In this document: one piece after another, positions 1-8,074 of the stretch | Layout: every line of letters begins with the position of its first letter | Position numbering within the stretch: the first letter of the stretch is position 1 | NCBI GenBank assembly: GCA_026874595.1 | Contig: CM049307.1 | Span: 93,038,330-93,102,329, forward strand | Length of the DNA stretch: 64,000 bases | DNA from: Sipunculus nudus | Lineage: Eukaryota > Annelida > Sipuncula > Golfingiida > Sipunculidae | Direction of reading: 5' to 3' | The notes under the pieces: model-generated | What the model was told of the DNA's origin: nothing | The model's input: only the letters and a program-made list of their open reading frames with translations | Databases searched by the model: none | Made by a program: the position numbers and the translations under genes

Positions 1-74
1 TGTTTTTTTTATCTCCATTATAAAATTTATGTTCATCAAGCATACGTGATTTGTTGATATAAGGTTTCGTAACA
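1..74 (+). repeat. 3' end of an LTR (partial, cut by window edge)
   Basis: These bases match the last part of the solo LTR at 7217-8059 almost base for base, including the terminal CGTAACA. The left part lies outside the window. It is followed by a short (TA)n tract and the start of a Tigger copy, exactly as in the second copy, so LTR and Tigger were duplicated together rather than inserted independently. Confidence 0.7.
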
Positions 75-87
75 ATATATATATATA

Positions 88-725
88 AGCGGAACCTCTG
101 TAAGGCGGACACCTCACTACTGCGGACAACGGACAGGAGATTTCAACTCAAACCAACATACTAAGAGTTAATGAACCTGACAAATGCGGACATGATACGC
201 CACCTTCGGCGGACACTGATCACTCCCCCCCCCCCCCCCTGCCAACATCAAAGACCACCGGTATTGTTGTTGTTCCTGGGACTGGAACACAAAGGATTAT
301 GCGATCCCAGTTGTTACCTTAATGCGTGTCCGTGCTCATGTCACGGTGTGATGTGCTCCTAGGTTAAACACAGCAAATATGAAGCGGTAAACACCGTGTC
401 ACTTTATTTCACGGTTGATTATTCACACGTTGCGAAGCTGCATATTTTTCGTTCGACCGCGGGGTCGTTGAATTGATTACAGAAACGGCTACCGATTACC
501 CATGCGTCCCTGATCTCACCACGCAGTATCTAACTGTAAAATTAGCCACTTTGTTTTAGCAGGCTGTTTGATAATAATTTATCGGTTTTGTTCAGTATAT
601 CTCAAACTGATTTACTCAGTGTCGCTCCGTAGCTGTTTGTACCGTGCCGCCGTGCACACGCTCCTCGGGGTTCGTTTAATCTCGGGTGCCTTCAAAATTA
701 AAGCAAATCAAACCAAACAACCATC
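88..725 (+). mobile_element. Tigger/pogo-like DNA transposon, 5' part only
   Basis: This stretch is nearly identical to 8075-8712: I count about three substitutions plus length changes in the TA and C runs. It begins with the terminal-repeat motif GGAACCTCTGTAAGGCGGAC and runs through the untranslated 5' region of the transposon. It stops at the shared sequence AAACAACCATC, where the non-LTR retrotransposon begins. The short frames inside it are not coding. The transposase start and the 3' terminal repeat are absent from this copy. Confidence 0.65.
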
Positions 726-1295
726 GTAAGTATTAGGGGACCACCGGTGCGCATGTGACGGGTATGAGCTCTGCCAAGTGATCGGATTTTATCCAAGTTC
801 CACGTCGCTGTTTTCTTCAAAAAAGCACATATTAACTCCTTGGAACACCTATGTGATGGTCAGTAATTTTCGTGAGTCAAATATAGTTATATTTTGAGTT
901 TGAGAAGGAGAAAATATTGCAAATGTACAGTTCGCCGTAACGCTTGAGTGATTTTGTTTAACCCAGGCTGGCCACTTGTCACTGTACTTGGTGACCGTTT
1001 AGTGTTATGCAATGAATCGCAAAACGACGCTGTTGAAAACCGACTCTTGTGTGTTTCGTGGGACAGTATACATGTGTAAACGGCCTGCATTGCCAGGATA
1101 TATAACATTACCATTTGGATACTGAATTTAATCTTTGAAGACGTGCATTGTTGTGTGATCCATGCACTTAAGTTTTCTCATCTGAACTTATTAAACACAT
1201 TTCAATACACCCAGCCACAACATTTACTGCCCTCTGTGTAATGTTTGGAAGGCATGTTGTCCTTCCTGGTATTGTAAACTGGACATATAATTCAC

Positions 1296-2972
1296 ATGGA
1301 GCAGGCAGAGTGTGATAGTCCTTTGATTTCTGAGGACATTATCGCTGAACCAATAGGTTGTGATTGTCCATTGAATAATACATTAGACTTCGATGATGCG
1401 CGCAGTTTTGAGGGATCGAAATCTGAAATTAACTCTTATGTCACGCCATTGAAATGCCTTCCAAAGGACATTTTTGTGAAAGAACTGCTCATTTCGACTA
1501 AAAGTAATGAGGAATTGCTTGAGAAAATACGTATGGATCTGTTCATAGAGGCCCGTCAAAATGACAATTTCCCAAATGGTACTTTGGTCAAGAGAGTAAG
1601 GCCTCGTACATTACGGGGGGAATCCATCGTATCGAAATTAGCAAAAGATTGTTTTGCCCTATCCGCTTTCTTGGAAGGTGGCCCGATTTGTGATATACGT
1701 GATATTATAAGTAGTTCGAGACAGCGGTGCGACAGTGTCGCGTCCCAAAAAGATCGCAGGTTACAAATATCTGGTTCTCAGCAGTCTGTGTCTTATATGG
1801 CCTCTGGTGATGGTTCAGGAGGGGTCGGTGACAATTGTGACAGGTTTGTCGCTGAAATGATGGCTGCAATGAAATCTGATATACAAGTACTTAAAGGTCA
1901 GGTGCAAGAGCACCAGAAGCGTTTTGACTTAAAAGTTGCACCAATGGAAACTGCTATTGCTAGTATCAAGTCTGAGATGGAAAAATTAACTGATGCAAAT
2001 AAAAAGTTAAAACAAACGCAAAAACGAATCGATAATACATTACAGGGTATGTCATCAGACTTAAATTCATTAAAAGAAGAAGTGAAAATGCATAATAATT
2101 CCCACAAGTCATCTCTGAATGATATGAAAACAGATGTGGTTAGCTTAAAACAAGAACACGACGAAATAGAATTAATGGTCAGTCAGTTGCAGGCGCCTCC
2201 CAGTGATACAGGGGAGCAAACCAATATTGACATCAGTGCGCTAAAATCTGAAATGAAACGTATTCGGCAGCTGATGCATGATATGAAAGATGAAAGTGAG
2301 AGGTTCCATATTTTGACAGATTCTAACTCGGAATCAATTACTTGGTTGAGGAGCCACATTCTTTCAGCCGAGAAAGTCATCGGTCAGTTAAAGCGAACTG
2401 GTATTTCGTATGCATCGGTTACTGCCAACGTACAATGTAGTGGGACTGATAGTCCACGCAACTCAACTGATGAAACTACCAATAATCAGGTTCCGGAAAC
2501 AATTACTTCTCAAAGAAATATGACCGCTCATGCATCAAATAGCGGGAATACAGAACAACCTGCTACCAATGTTTCGGAGAGTGAAAATGTGGTTCCACAA
2601 AATCAGACTTCAGTGAATTCTCCTCAAGATAGCCCTGTGCAACACCAAAGTGCAACAGAGGTCCGTCCGTCTCCTGCCAGTAATATACCGGTCGTGACCC
2701 AACGACTATTGAGAAGACGTGTCCGTGTACAGCGTTACGACGACGTATCCACCTATTACGTGGGGAATGTCGGTGAAGGTGTCGATCAAGAGAAAGTTGC
2801 TTCATATATCAGGAGAAGAGGAGTCCTTCTGGTGCATCTCCGTTTACTTCGTAGCAGATATTCCGGAAACGTAGGCGCCAAGTTGATCATACCATCCAGT
2901 GCAAGGTCTGCCGTAGAAGCTAGTGACTTTTGGCCTCATGGGACTTACGCCAGAATCTGGCGTGAAAGATGA
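1296..2972 (+). CDS. LINE ORF1 protein (coiled-coil, nucleic-acid-binding type)
   Basis: This 558-aa frame precedes ORF2 by 17 bp. ORF1 products of LINEs bind the element RNA and act as chaperones during target-primed reverse transcription; that role is inferred from position and architecture. Residues about 185-370 are rich in heptad-like patterns (for example MKSDIQVLKGQV and LNSLKEEVKM) and probably form a long coiled coil. Residues about 375-480 are Ser/Thr/Asn/Gln-rich and probably disordered. The C-terminal 70 residues start at YYVGNVGEGV and end in a basic tail, FWPHGTYARIWRER; they look like a compact domain, perhaps RRM-like. There is no CCHC knuckle in this ORF. The ATG at 1296 is the first in frame and gives a length normal for the family. 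Confidence 0.8.
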   Translation: MEQAECDSPLISEDIIAEPIGCDCPLNNTLDFDDARSFEGSKSEINSYVTPLKCLPKDIFVKELLISTKSNEELLEKIRMDLFIEARQNDNFPNGTLVKRVRPRTLRGESIVSKLAKDCFALSAFLEGGPICDIRDIISSSRQRCDSVASQKDRRLQISGSQQSVSYMASGDGSGGVGDNCDRFVAEMMAAMKSDIQVLKGQVQEHQKRFDLKVAPMETAIASIKSEMEKLTDANKKLKQTQKRIDNTLQGMSSDLNSLKEEVKMHNNSHKSSLNDMKTDVVSLKQEHDEIELMVSQLQAPPSDTGEQTNIDISALKSEMKRIRQLMHDMKDESERFHILTDSNSESITWLRSHILSAEKVIGQLKRTGISYASVTANVQCSGTDSPRNSTDETTNNQVPETITSQRNMTAHASNSGNTEQPATNVSESENVVPQNQTSVNSPQDSPVQHQSATEVRPSPASNIPVVTQRLLRRRVRVQRYDDVSTYYVGNVGEGVDQEKVASYIRRRGVLLVHLRLLRSRYSGNVGAKLIIPSSARSAVEASDFWPHGTYARIWRER

Positions 2973-2989
2973 TGATTAAGTAGAATTGC

Positions 2990-5900
2990 ATGGACAGTGA
3001 CATAACATCCTTTCATTATATCATGAATACTAGATTGTCCAAGTTAAAATCATTTAATATTTCATGCTTCAATGTGCGTGGCATAATGCCTAGTACGCCA
3101 TATCTTTGTGAATATTTAGAACTGCATAAGATCCATATTTGCGGTATTAGTGAACATTGGTTATTTTCAGATAATTTGCATTATTTTAAAAGTATTCACC
3201 GAGATTATGATGTTTATGCTAAGGCTGATAATTCTCTGAACCCATTGGACCCCTATAGACGAGGCAAGGGTGGTGTAGCCATTATGTGGCATAAATCACT
3301 GAACGGCATGGTGTCGCCAGTATTGCTGGATAAAGATGAAGATAGAGTCATAGGCGTGTCAGTCAACTCTAATACAATGTTGGGTATATTCTATATTTTT
3401 AATGTGTATTTGCCCTGCTCCAAATATTCGCTCAACTTGTTTAGAATGTATGTAGCGAGATTATATGAATTGTTTTATGAATATTCTACCAAAGGAACGG
3501 TATTGTTTATCGGGGACTTTAACTGTGACCTGTTAAATGAATCTAATTACCAAATGCGACAAAGAAAGTTGCTGTTGTCAGCTTTTCTCCATGACATTGG
3601 ATACTTCTCACCGGAACTCCATAAAGGGATTAGTAGTCCCATTTACACATTTGATCCTTACATGAATGGCAGAAATTGTTCTCTAATCGATTATACCTTT
3701 CTACCGGAATGTAAAAAAGATCTTATTTCAGAGAGTTATGTATCTTCAGATGAAGCGCTTAATGTGTCAGACCACTTTCCGGTTAAATTATCTCTGGATC
3801 TTGAATGTGATATGATCTCTAACCCTCCTATACAATCAAACAGATTAATGTTTAATTGGGGTAAACTGACTGGATCGTCCGTGAGCGAGTTGTATACGCA
3901 TCCTTTAACCACATTGCTGGATACAATTCATAAACCAGAGTTAGACATTTGCACCAAAAAAGAGGTCTGTGAATACTACAGGACTTTAGTCAATTGTATT
4001 TTAAATGTATCTCTAGAGGGGGTACCTCGCAGAAAATATTCCAGGTTCCTCAAACCAGAGTGGCGCAAAGAGTTAAAACCTTTCCATGACATGATGCGAA
4101 CTAAAAGACGGGCGTGGATCGCTGATGGTAGGCCTCGTACCTATACATCTACTTCCTTTAAGAAATATAAGGACTCTAAACGTGAATTTAGGCGCAAGTA
4201 CCGTTTATATGTTTGCCAAAGAGAGAGGGATTTGTTTGAAAAGATCGATAGAGAAGGAGAAGTGGATATGACTAAATTTTGGTGTATGATTAAGAGACAG
4301 AGAGGAAAGAAATGCGTTCTTACAAGCGAGATATTATTTGATGGGAATTGCTATAGAAATCCGGAAGACATAGCCAATGGTTGGTCCAATTATTTTTCGT
4401 CGTTATATAGTCCTCAAGAAAATGATAATTTTGACATTAATCATAAAGTTTATATTGAGAAAGTATTAACTGATTATATAAAATCTTCTTTTAGAAATAT
4501 CGATGACACTTTAGATAGAGATATAGAGATGTCCGAGGTAAGCAATGCAGTGAAGGACCTGAAACGTAACAAAGCAGGTGGCGTGGATGAGCTCGTTAAT
4601 GAGCATTTCATATTTGGTGGATACCACTTGATAGAACATCTTACTTATTTATTTAAAATTATTTGGAAGCTAGAGTATTTTCCTGGTGAAATGAAACAAG
4701 GTTTAGTTCTAACCTTGCTGAAATGTCCCCAAAAAAGAGCAGATTCTCCCGATAATTATCGGGGCATTACTTTGCTTCCAGTCATTAGTAAAATATTTGA
4801 TAAAATTATGTTGACCCGTATTCAAGGTTGGTTAGTCCAGCAGAATTTTAATTTTCCTGATCCAATGCAGTGCGCCTACCAAAGTGGCCTTTCATCTATT
4901 GATGTTTCTTTTATTCTTCAGGAATGTGTGTTATACAATATTGAGCGAAACTCAAGGGTGTATTCATGTTTTCTCGATACTAAGAAAGCCTTTGATGTCG
5001 TCTGGCACCAAGGACTCTTTGTAAAGTTGTATAAACTGGGTATACGAGGAAAGGCCTGGAGAATCTTGATTAACACTTATACTGATTTGAAAAGCGCAGT
5101 GCTTTATGGCGGCTTTCAGAGTAAATGGTTTCAAGTAAAACAGTCCGTCAGACAGGGTAGTGTGCTTGGCCCATTTTTATATTTAGTCTACATAAACGAC
5201 CTTCTTCTTAATTTGAGAAAATCTAGAAATGGTGCTCTTATAGGCAATATATACGTTGGTTCACCGTCATTAGCCGATGATATTTCTCTGTTGTCCACCT
5301 CGCCAAATGGACTGCAGCGTATGCTAGACATATGTTATGAATATAGCAGGCAATGGCGTTTTACCTATAATAGTGAGAAGTCGGTTATATTAGTATTTGG
5401 TTCTGGTGATAAGTCCATGCAGAGGTTTTCATGGAAACTTGGTAATTCCCCATTGAGACGTGTAAACAGTCAGAGACACGTTGGCATAATTCTTGATTCT
5501 AATTTTCACAGCATTGAGCGAACTAGAAATGCATGTAGAACAGGTAAAGGTGCATTGCTGTCTCTAGTGGGTACAGGAGTTCGTCCTAAAGGCTTGAATC
5601 CGTTAACGTGTGCTAATTTATATCGGTCAATGGTAATACCTAAGTGTTTATATGGTTCTGAATTATGGTTTCATCTTGGCAGTACAGAATCATTATTGCT
5701 GGAGAGAATGAATCGTTTTTGTGTCAAGGTTATGCAAGGATTTAATAGAAGAAGCTGTTCTGATAAGGTTTTGTCTATGATTGGGCTCCCTCGTATAACA
5801 GCATGGATAGATAAATCTAAATTAACTTACTTAGCGAGATTATGTTGTGGTCACAGCCAGCAGCTTTCCACACAGGTCTTTCAGTATAGACTTGTCTCTC

Positions 5901-6340
5901 ATTTAACATGCCAAGAGAGTTGTAAAGATGGTTATATACCAGACATTGTAAAGATTGTCAAAAGATATGGGTTATACGAGCACCTGTTAGAATATTTAGT
6001 TTCTGGTAGATTCCCAGGGAAGAACTTTTGGAAAAGCGCAATTATTAATAAAATTATTATTTTTGAAAAACAACAATATTCAAACAGAATAAAGGACCAC
6101 AGAAACTTTTTGTATTTTAGTGATATTCAAGAGGACCTATTTATTCCCTCTATTATATCGGAGACTGCGCGCCGGTTTGTCGGGTCTTATGAGAAGATCC
6201 AATATGTAGCTATGCAGGTGTTAAATCTGGATACGGAAATTGAGATAAAGTTTTGTGTTCATTTTGTGGTATATTTTTTAATAATCTGTATTTGCATGTT
6301 GTGGTTAGTTGTTATAAATGCCAACAAGAGAGAGACCTAA
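2990..6340 (+). CDS. LINE ORF2: AP endonuclease and reverse transcriptase
   Basis: This 1116-aa polyprotein nicks target DNA and primes reverse transcription. The endonuclease spans about residues 20-270: SCFNVRG (Asn28), SEHWL (Glu55), GDFN (175-178), SLIDY (231-235) and SDHFPV (260-265) are the expected catalytic blocks. Reverse transcriptase spans about 515-800: KRNKAGGVDE, NYRGITLLP, FLDTKKAFD (661-669), RQGSVLGP (721-728) and the active site LADD (761-764), where the usual aromatic or alanine before ADD is leucine. All catalytic Asp residues are present. About 300 further residues follow with no RNase H motif. The last 30 residues are out of frame: the natural C-terminus lies in the frame of 6256-6564. 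The copy is otherwise free of stops. Confidence 0.9.
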   Translation: MDSDITSFHYIMNTRLSKLKSFNISCFNVRGIMPSTPYLCEYLELHKIHICGISEHWLFSDNLHYFKSIHRDYDVYAKADNSLNPLDPYRRGKGGVAIMWHKSLNGMVSPVLLDKDEDRVIGVSVNSNTMLGIFYIFNVYLPCSKYSLNLFRMYVARLYELFYEYSTKGTVLFIGDFNCDLLNESNYQMRQRKLLLSAFLHDIGYFSPELHKGISSPIYTFDPYMNGRNCSLIDYTFLPECKKDLISESYVSSDEALNVSDHFPVKLSLDLECDMISNPPIQSNRLMFNWGKLTGSSVSELYTHPLTTLLDTIHKPELDICTKKEVCEYYRTLVNCILNVSLEGVPRRKYSRFLKPEWRKELKPFHDMMRTKRRAWIADGRPRTYTSTSFKKYKDSKREFRRKYRLYVCQRERDLFEKIDREGEVDMTKFWCMIKRQRGKKCVLTSEILFDGNCYRNPEDIANGWSNYFSSLYSPQENDNFDINHKVYIEKVLTDYIKSSFRNIDDTLDRDIEMSEVSNAVKDLKRNKAGGVDELVNEHFIFGGYHLIEHLTYLFKIIWKLEYFPGEMKQGLVLTLLKCPQKRADSPDNYRGITLLPVISKIFDKIMLTRIQGWLVQQNFNFPDPMQCAYQSGLSSIDVSFILQECVLYNIERNSRVYSCFLDTKKAFDVVWHQGLFVKLYKLGIRGKAWRILINTYTDLKSAVLYGGFQSKWFQVKQSVRQGSVLGPFLYLVYINDLLLNLRKSRNGALIGNIYVGSPSLADDISLLSTSPNGLQRMLDICYEYSRQWRFTYNSEKSVILVFGSGDKSMQRFSWKLGNSPLRRVNSQRHVGIILDSNFHSIERTRNACRTGKGALLSLVGTGVRPKGLNPLTCANLYRSMVIPKCLYGSELWFHLGSTESLLLERMNRFCVKVMQGFNRRSCSDKVLSMIGLPRITAWIDKSKLTYLARLCCGHSQQLSTQVFQYRLVSHLTCQESCKDGYIPDIVKIVKRYGLYEHLLEYLVSGRFPGKNFWKSAIINKIIIFEKQQYSNRIKDHRNFLYFSDIQEDLFIPSIISETARRFVGSYEKIQYVAMQVLNLDTEIEIKFCVHFVVYFLIICICMLWLVVINANKRET

Positions 6341-6564
6341 TGTGGAACTTTATAACTGATAAATTACCAGTCACACTGAGTGTATTTCTTAATAATCTTT
6401 CTGAACAGCAGTTGCTGCCATATTTCTTCGGCAAAACTTTACCAGAACAAGCGGATTGGACTTCTGAAATGAATCTGGTGTTTGTATACAGAGCTGTTTT
6501 ATTTATATATTCTTGTTCTCCTGTCATTAATCTGCTCAAGCAGCTCACACAGGTAGTATTTTGA
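6256..6564 (+). pseudogene. Out-of-frame C-terminus of LINE ORF2 with CCHC knuckle
   Basis: In the frame one base back from ORF2, the segment opens with CSFCG and has the spacing C-x2-C-x9-H-x4-C, the type of cysteine knuckle found at the end of many CR1/Jockey-like ORF2 proteins. About 80 residues follow to a stop at 6562-6564. This frame has a TGA at 6241, so it cannot start upstream; the shift therefore lies between 6241 and 6256, beside a run of four T. A single-base loss in this copy is the simplest explanation. Confidence 0.65.
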
Positions 6565-6700
6565 TTTGACTCTAGTACTATCAATATGCTTATTCTATTG
6601 ATTAATATGTTCATTATATTGTCATTATTAATTCAAAATCAATGCATGTATATTGTCTGTTGTAATCGTCAATTTGGCGGAAATAAAGCTTAACAACAAC

Positions 6701-6893
6701 TGCCTCTGACCGTAATTGAGGCGTTTCCCCGCCTGCGGGACCGAGAGACCTGGCCGTAATGCGGAATAGAGGACTGAACGTAATTGACAACAAAATGATA
6801 ATGAAATATAACGGTCGAAAATTCGGGCCGGAAAATCTGACCGTTATAGACGTATTGACCGTTATTGAGGCGTGGCCGTTAACAGGCGTTCTA

Positions 6894-6897
<4 letters not shown>
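6701..6897. mobile_element. pogo-like transposon terminus (remnant)
   Basis: The segment repeats motifs of the form CCGTWATTGAGGCG and ends TTAACAGGCGTTCTACTGTA, directly at a (TA)n tract. Read on the other strand it starts CAGTAGAACGCCTG, the CAGT-with-TA-flank layout of pogo/Tigger terminal repeats. No transposase and no partner terminus were found. It differs in sequence from the Tigger at 8075-9271, so it is a separate family or a remote relative. The frame at 6759-7094 crosses the (TA)n tract and is not a gene. Confidence 0.4.

Positions 6898-6943
<46 letters not shown>
6896..6943. repeat. (TA)n microsatellite
   Basis: An uninterrupted TA dinucleotide run joins the pogo-like terminus to the hammerhead-bearing element. 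Confidence 0.95.
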
Positions 6944-6947
<4 letters not shown>

Positions 6948-7031
6948 GGTAGTGTTACCCTCCGGTGTAAAGTGCTCTATGGCCTACAGACTAGGCCAGA
7001 GCGGTATAACTCTGGAGAAAAACAACACTTA

Positions 7032-7079
7032 ATTCACAACAGTCTGTTTCACGGGGTGCGAACCGATCATCAGGTGAAT
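7032..7079 (-). ncRNA. Type I hammerhead ribozyme motif (left arm)
   Basis: Read on the minus strand: stem I ATTCAC, core CTGATGA (7073-7067), stem II with CGG pairing to CCG, core GAAA (7050-7047), a stem III of one C-G pair beyond the core A-U closing a five-base loop, then cleavage after GTT (7038), and stem I closing strand GTGAAT (7037-7032). All invariant core bases are present. The base of stem II would be a U-U mismatch. Activity is inferred, not shown. Confidence 0.6.
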
Positions 7080-7098
7080 GTGGTTAGAATCTAACCAC

Positions 7099-7146
7099 AT
7101 TCACCTGATGATCGGGTCGCACCCCGTGAAACAGACTGTTGTGAAT
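7099..7146 (+). ncRNA. Type I hammerhead ribozyme motif (right arm)
   Basis: Stem I ATTCAC (7099-7104) pairs fully with GTGAAT (7141-7146). The core is CTGATGA (7105-7111) and GAAA (7128-7131). Stem II lies at 7112-7127, closed by CGGG/CCCG with one U-U mismatch at its base. Stem III is a single C-G pair (7132, 7138) beyond the core A-U, around a five-base loop. The predicted cleavage site follows T7140 in GTT. It differs from the left arm by one base in stem II, where it gains a pair (G7116), which fits pairing being kept. Confidence 0.65.
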
Positions 7147-7164
7147 TAAGTGTTGTTTTTCTCC

Positions 7165-7166
<2 letters not shown>

Positions 7167-7216
<50 letters not shown>
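7167..7216. repeat. (TA)n microsatellite
   Basis: A TA run separates the hammerhead palindrome from the solo LTR. The frame reading Tyr-Ile repeats through it is an artefact. Confidence 0.95.
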
Positions 7217-7220
<4 letters not shown>

Positions 7221-8059
7221 ACAGATGCCCCTTTTATAGTGTGCAGCGGTCTTACAGATGATTGTTTAATTGTGCACACGGAAGTTCCATGTGTTGTTGG
7301 CATTTTGTTTGTGTGCCACGCGTAGGTCGTGTTGTAGCGGCCTGGCCGGATGTTGCAGGCTCGGTTTAATCCGCATTGGTTGAACCCTAGATACACAGCG
7401 TTCTTTGTTCTAGTATGTTCTTTGAACGTGTGTACTGAGTTAGATTCTTTAGATTGTTCGAGCTATGGAAGGTTCTTGGCTGGAGGTGAGAAGTTATAAA
7501 TGGGGGGCTGTGTTTTAGAGCCGAGAAAGAGGTGAGAGAATATTTAAGCGGACACAGAAACGTGTATGTCAGTTTGTGGGACATATTCCGATAATTGCGG
7601 CAATTATGGATTTTCTTCAGGTTTTCTTCTTGATTTCTGACGAATCTTATTTGGTCTTCAGTTTACTTTCGGGATTGTTACAAGAGCCTTACATTGGACT
7701 GTTATTCTCCGAGAGAATTTGTGTGAACTGTTCGTCCGGCTTATACATTTTAAAGGACTTTTCGCTGTGACAGTGGTGGTATCAGGTACTGTGCACTTTG
7801 TTTATTTTACTTTGTGATTGTATTGATTTGCTGTTATACTGCGGTTATACTGTGTAATTGTATTTATTTAGTGTATTGTACTGTTAGGGTTGTTTGAGGA
7901 ATAAATTATAGTTATTTGTTAACAAAACACTGTCTTCTTTATTCATTCCCCTAGACATTTTACGCTTCCTAGTGTTACAGAATCTGATTTTTTTTATCTC
8001 CATTATAAAATTTATGTTCATCAAGCATACGTGATTTGTTGATATAAGGTTTCGTAACA
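7217..8059 (+). mobile_element. Solo LTR of an LTR retrotransposon (843 bp)
   Basis: The segment starts TGTTACAG and ends CGTAACA, the TG...CA layout of LTRs. It contains TATAAA at 7495-7500 and AATAAA at 7900-7905, in the order expected for an LTR promoter and polyadenylation signal. A diverged full-length copy lies on the minus strand at 29172-29995, and the last 74 bp recur at the window start. The flank after it is (TA)n, not a primer-binding site, so it is a solo LTR. Because both flanks are TA repeats, a target duplication cannot be tested. The superfamily is probably Ty3/gypsy-like, which I infer only from the terminal bases. Confidence 0.65.
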
Positions 8060-8074
8060 ATATATATATATATA

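Larger units (their letters stand above)
727..6700 (+). mobile_element. Two-ORF non-LTR retrotransposon (LINE), nearly full length
   Basis: The element has a 5' untranslated region of about 570 bp, ORF1 (1296-2972), a 17-bp gap, ORF2 (2990-6340, frameshifted near its end), a short 3' untranslated region, an AATAAA at 6682-6687 and a short AAC-rich tail (6688-6700). The order coiled-coil ORF1, then AP endonuclease plus reverse transcriptase, with a terminal zinc-knuckle and no RNase H seen, suits the CR1/Jockey group; I cannot name the clade. The 5' boundary is where similarity to the duplicated Tigger ends. No target-site duplication was found: the Tigger sequence does not resume after the 3' end. 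The two long open frames suggest a young insertion. Confidence 0.85.
6944..7166. mobile_element. Penelope-like or retrozyme-like remnant with inverted hammerheads
   Basis: The first part (6944-7011) is related to 16168-16226 on the other strand. The second part is a palindrome: 7012-7088 and 7090-7166 are reverse complements at 76 of 77 positions, with a single base between them. Each arm contains a type I hammerhead ribozyme motif. Such motifs with a very short stem III are known from the terminal repeats of Penelope-like elements and from retrozymes. No reverse transcriptase or GIY-YIG frame is present. Both sides are bounded by (TA)n. Confidence 0.6.

Noticed and set aside
6241-6260. Programmed -1 frameshift in LINE ORF2
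   Set aside because: No standard slippery heptamer or clear downstream structure; a one-base loss is simpler.
7091-7396. Minus-strand frame with a long Tyr-Ile run, and similar frames at 6759-7094, 16933-17217, 36443-36634, 41608-41978
   Set aside because: They exist only because (TA)n has no stop codons in some frames; no domain on either side.
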